Assembly: GCA_028751875.1 (NCBI GenBank)
Contig: CM054155.1
Location: forward strand, 55,963,380 to 56,027,379
Reading direction: 5' to 3'
Origin: Rapana venosa
Lineage: Eukaryota > Mollusca > Gastropoda > Neogastropoda > Muricidae
Length of the DNA: 64,000 nt
Made by a program: the position numbers and the translations under genes. Under the pieces are notes generated by a model. It was not told where the DNA came from. It did not search any database and saw only the letters and a program-made list of their open reading frames with translations. Shown one piece after another: positions 40,322-46,375 of the stretch (position 1 is its first letter; each line of letters opens with the position of its first letter).

Positions 40322-41673
40322 TGCATTTTCATGTGATATTTTGATACATGTGTATGTGATATCTTGATACATGTGTATGTGATGATTGTTTGATGCAGGT
40401 TTATGTTATGATATTTTGATGCATGTGTATATGACATATTTTGATGCATGAGTATGTCATGGTATTTTGATGTACGTGTATGTGATATATTTTGATGCAT
40501 GTGCATGTGATTTCGATGTACGTGGATGTGATGGTATTTTAAATCATGTGTACGTGCATCTCTCCTAAGCTCCAGCCCTTGTGATGCTGGCAAAGAGGAG
40601 TGTAGAAAGATCTACATTGAGGCTGACGGCTTTGAAAACAGCGACCAGTTCCAATGCAGGATTCAACAAGACATGGTATGGTGTGCGTACATGTGGGCGT
40701 GCATGTGTGTGTGTGCGTGTGTGTGTGTGTGTGTGTGTTTGTGTTTGTGTGTGTGAGTGTCCAATAGTCCTCTGTTTGTGAATCAGTACACCTCTTTGCT
40801 TTAAAGCAGTTTTTAAGCTTAGAAGTACACCTAATGATCTTGTTTACAGCAAAACTAATATCCTCTCTCTGTTAATGCTGCTGTAATGCATTAGATATTG
40901 GATTAAGATTCTGCATATCGATGAGTCCAGGTACCTTTTAAGTCTTACTTTGATCTAGATTTCAAGGGGAAAAACACCTGGGCTTCACAAATACGTACCT
41001 GTTTATGTGAACTTGCCTTTGAGTTTGTTTGGAAATTGTAGAGTCTATCAACGTTTTCAGGCAAGATTGATTGACTGACATTGGCAGCAGTGGAGTGGCC
41101 ATATACAAAGCAGCGAAAGATTTCAAATGTACAGACAGTTCATAGGTCCACATGATGTCAAACCTTATCTAAAGCTTGATATGGACATACATTTGAAAAG
41201 AATTATGTCTAAAATTAGACTTGGTGCATCTGACATAAAATGTTCATAAATTTAGAAATATAAAACATGATGATAATGACCGCAGGTTGCTATGCCCATT
41301 ATGTAAGAAAACATTGGAAAACAAAGTTCATTCTGTGTTGTGCTGTCCAGCATTAGAAGATGTTAGACAGAACTACATTCAGGTAAAATAGACTAGACAG
41401 CCTAATGTATTTAGATTTTGTTTACTCATGGCATCTAGTCACTCTGAGATTGTGCGCAGCCTTGGTTTATATTTGTGTAAAGCCTTTAGAATAAGACATA
41501 TCTTGGTTTCTTAAGTCAAATTTTTTGTAACTGATTTTTGTTGTGGTGGTTGTGGTCATACAATAACATTTTGGTTTTTGTGATTTTTCTTATTTTTCTC
41601 AATAAAATAATAAGCAGTTCGGCAACCCCCTTCATGTATGGGCCAATGGCCTTTTTGTGAATAAATCTTTCGA

Positions 41674-41761
<88 letters not shown>

Positions 41762-41774
41762 TCTCTCTCTCACT

Positions 41775-41826
<52 letters not shown>

Positions 41827-42217
41827 TAGGTAACAGGAATGGGTTAAGAAAAACAACATTACAGGTGTGTTGTGTGTCTCTGTGTGTGTCTGTGTGAGCG
41901 TGCGTGCATTGTACTCTCCATCAGATCTGAAAACAGTCCTTTGAAGTGGGTGTATGGATGCCACTGATGGCGAAACAGGGTGGGTTTTGTCAGCTGTACG
42001 TGTCGTTGTTTGTTGGCATGCAGGGTAACGGCAGCTTGTCGACCAGTGTAGTGATGGAAAAAGCGGAGTTCATCACCAGCGGTCGTCTGGCTTGTCCTCT
42101 TCCTGATGCTCGCTTGAAGACAGGTCAGATCTGTCGAACAGTGTGTGTGTGGGTTTTTGGTGGTGTTGTTGTTTTTGTTTGTTTGGTTGGTTTGTTTTTT
42201 GTTGTTGTTTTTCTGTT

Positions 42218-42265
<48 letters not shown>

Positions 42266-42756
42266 GGTGGCCTCAGTTGCATGCAGGTCACGGAGCACCA
42301 TCTTTTGGGGGGTTCTTTTCTCTTTTCCCCCTTTTTTTCCTCTTTTATTTTAATTTTGCTGGGACGGGATAGCTCAGTGGTCGGAGCACTCGCTTTCCCC
42401 CAGCCAAGTTAAGCAGCGTCGAGCGTGGTTACCAGTTGGATGGGTGACCGTTTGCGCGCCTTGGCTTCAGTACAGTTCCCCCAATTCACCCAGCTGTAAA
42501 TGGGTACCTGCCCTCTTTAGGGTCAGGGAAGGTAAAGCAGCGAGGGAGAGGAGATGGGCGCCGCCCTCAATATGCTGGCCCTAGAGAAGTGAGGTCTCTG
42601 ACGCCTCGCTCCCCTACGACCTTATAGGTTATGGGACTCCTTTACCTTTACCTCCTTTACCTATTTTAATTTTAAAGTGAGTACTTCACACGCCTCTGTG
42701 TGAGTGTGTAGGTGTGTGCGTGCGTACGTACGTACGTGCGTGTGCGCTTGTGTGTT

Positions 42757-42842
<86 letters not shown>

Positions 42843-42914
42843 TGTGTGGGTGTGTGTGTGTGTGTGTATGTGTGGGTGTGTGTGTGTGTGGGTGGGTGGG
42901 TGGGTGAGTGTTTT

Positions 42915-42949
<35 letters not shown>

Positions 42950-43007
42950 TGTGTGTGTGTGGGTGTGTGTCTGTGTGTGAGAGTGTTTCTGTGTGTGTGT
43001 GTGTGTA

Positions 43008-43039
<32 letters not shown>

Positions 43040-43134
43040 TGTGTGTTTCTGTGTGTGTGAGTGTTTCTGTGTGAGTGTGTGTGTTGTGTGTGTGTGTGTG
43101 TGAGTGTTTCTGTGTGTGTGTGTGAGTGTGTTTC

Positions 43135-43167
<33 letters not shown>

Positions 43168-46100
43168 GTGTGTGTTTCTGTGTGTGTGTGTGTGTGTGCT
43201 TCTGTGTGTGTGTGTGTGTATGTGTGCGTGGTGTGTGTGGTGTGCGCGTGTGTGTTTGTGCGTGTGTGTGTTTCTGTGTGTGTGTGTTTTCTGTGTGTGT
43301 GTGTGTGTTTCTATGTATGTGTTGTGTGTGTGTGTTGTGTGTGTTGTGTGAGGTGTGGTGTTGTCTTCTGGTGTGTGTGTTTTGGTGTGTGTGTGTGTGT
43401 GGAGTGTGTGGGAGTGGTGTGGTTTCTGTGCGCTGTGTGTTATGTATGTGGTGTGTGTTTGTGTGTGTGGCAGTGCGTGGCGCTTGTGTGTGTGTGTGTG
43501 TGTGATGTGTGGTGTGTGTGTGTGTGTATACAGGGTGTTTCTGTGTGTGTTGTGTTTCTGTGTGTGTGTTTCTGTGTGAGGGTGCGTGCGTGCGTGTGCG
43601 CTTGTGTGTTTATGTATGTGTGTTTGTTGTGTGGTGTGTGTAGCTTGTGTTTTGTATTGTATGTGTGTGTGTGTTTTTTTTATTTTTTTTTCTTTTGATT
43701 CGGATAAGAAAGGCACTATGTGCTTTTTAGGCATAGTCCGTGTGTATGCGGTTTGTAATGTCATCTGTTCATCCGGACACAGGGCCTACTCTTCCGAAAG
43801 CGGAAGGATTACGTTGCGCAATGTTCTGCATGCGTTCGACCGACCTCGTTTATGTCTCTCGAAGGACTTGTGTGTGTTATGTGTGTGTGTGTGTTCGGTG
43901 ATGTGGTGTGTGTGTGTATGTTGTGCGTGTGAGGTGTGGTGTGTGTGTAGTTGTGTGTGGTGTGTGTTGCTGCGTTGTGCGTCAGTGCGTGCGTGCGTGC
44001 GTGCGTGCGGCGTGGTAGGTGCGTGACGTGCCCTTGTGTAGTGTGTAGTGGTGTGTAGTGTCGGGGAGGGGGGTGGGTAGTACGTATATGTGGCCTAGTA
44101 TGGTATCCTACACCCCCACTATACTTAATCTATGTATCTTATATCATCTTTAGTCTCATCTATATCTATTACATATTGTAAGTGACTACATATACATACT
44201 TATTCATGCACGCACTACACTACACACTATGCACATTTATATATTATAGTATTGTTTGTGATTGTTAGTTATGTGATAGTATGTTGTGTGTGATTTCAAT
44301 AGAACTACACTGTGTGTCGACAGATGAGAAGGCATGGCATGTAGAAGTAAGTATAAGTGATGTACATGACTTGATACACAACACACCTAGTGCACATCTA
44401 TTTGTTCTCTATATAGCGGTCTCTTATATAGCATACACTCAGTTATAAGTCAGTTGTGAAGTGTAGTCATAAACCGAAAACAACAAACAAAAACGTGACA
44501 AACTCAAAAAAGTTGTATATCGGCCTATATGGTGTGTTGTATCTGTTGTGTCGATGTAGTGTGTGAGTGTAGTGTGTGTGTGATTGCGAGTGCGTGCATA
44601 GTGTGCGGTGATGAGTGTTGTGTGTGTGTGTGTGTGATCACGCAATTTTTGCTGTTTAGCATCAATGCAATGGAATTGTGGTTGGTGAAAATTGAATATT
44701 CGATGCATCGATTTACGTTTGTGATATTGCAAACAAACATGAATTAATTCAATAACACTAACCGTATTAACTACTGCGAATAATATAGAGTAGAGAGTAG
44801 AGATAAGAGAGAGAGAGTAGATAGATGAGAGATAGAGATGAGAGAGAGAGTCGACTTTCACGAAAACCACTCCAATAGAAGAGTGTCAACAGTGCCATGC
44901 CGAGCTCTTGCAGTTTCTGGAATTGTTCCTGCCGCTTAATGCAAGTATTTGGCGTTTTTCTCTTCAATTTGATGCTAATGTCGTCCGGGACTTTCATTCT
45001 CAGCGATAGACTTTGCTTTTGGGGGTTCGCTGACCTCCCTGATAATTTCTACCTTTGTTTGGGTACATGCTTTATTCTCGCTCGCATGCAGTGCCATTGC
45101 TTTCTGGAAGAATTTTCTGGATGACTCTCGTACAACGAGCTACTTCTATCTTCGGTCTTATCTCGAGGAGGTCGTGTCGGAACAAGCATGTGTTCTTACA
45201 GCGTGGTCTGTTTACTGAATAATCTGACTTCTGAAATTAATTCCACTTTCGTTCTTTTCTCGAGGAGTCGTGTGGGACTTGCAGTCTGTCATTAGCTGTT
45301 CTCTTATCGGGGTTCTCTTTATCGAGTTTTAATAAGTATCACAAAGACACTTTGCAGACTGCTTTTGTGTTCCTGTAGCGAGGTTCTTATATCAGAGGTC
45401 CTTATAAGGGGGTCATGTAGATAGATATTGATATGATTAAATATCGATTAGATTCGATAGAGTAGGATTGATAGAATAGACGATTGTAGAAATGAGATCG
45501 ATATAATTGGTCGTATATGCTATACATCAGTGATGATGATAGGTAAGATAGATAATGGTGATATTTCGATGATCATCGATAATACATAGGATAGATAAAT
45601 TTATGTTGTGTGGGTGTGTGTGTGTTTGGGTTGTGCGTGCGTGCGTGATGTATGCTAATCGGCGTGGCTACGTGGCTAGTGAAGACTATGCGTTGCTGTA
45701 CTATGATGGCAGCGTTATTACGAGTTCATCCGTCATGATCATTTGATTCCTCTGCCAAAGTATAGATATCGCTTGTTCGTAGATTTTTCTTGCTTGCTCT
45801 CTCTCTCTCTGTCTCTCTGTGTCTCTTCTCTCTCTCTGCTGTCATATCTGCCTGTCTCTCATCCCTCTCTCTCTTCTGTCTGTCTCTGTCTGTCTGCTGT
45901 CTCTCTTTCTCTCTGTGAGAGTATGTATTGGGTATTATAGAGTATCTACGGCGGGGATTGGATGAAAATAAGGCATGAGTGCTTATTCATATCCTCGAAA
46001 AAAAGAATTTGTCATTGTCAAAAAAAAAATTTGTCAATTTCTCTCTCTCTCTTGTCTCTCTGTCTCTTCTTTCTTTCTTGTCTTCTCTCTTGTCTCTCTG

Positions 46101-46319
46101 TGTCTGTCTCTGTTCTGTCACTCTCATCTCTATTTCTTGTCCTCTCTTTGTCTCTGTATCTTTCTCTTGTCTCTCTCTCTTGAATGATAATTCTTGCATT
46201 TGATGATCTTTCTTGCTTTTTGACTTCTGTTTGTTCAATGGTTATTTGTTTTCACTTTTTCCCATAGCTGGTGTAAGAAGCTCTGCTTATCAATTACCTC
46301 TTAATCTTCGGTTCGAGAG

Positions 46320-46375
<56 letters not shown>

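Noticed and set aside
42375..42460. A 5S rRNA gene
   Set aside because: Only the internal promoter region matches. Both ends differ, and the segment is embedded in a dispersed SINE with other copies in the window.
42661..43764. A 367-codon His/Thr-rich frame on minus and Cys/Val frames on +
   Set aside because: Dinucleotide GT/CA translation only. The same applies to the frames at 10226-11314.
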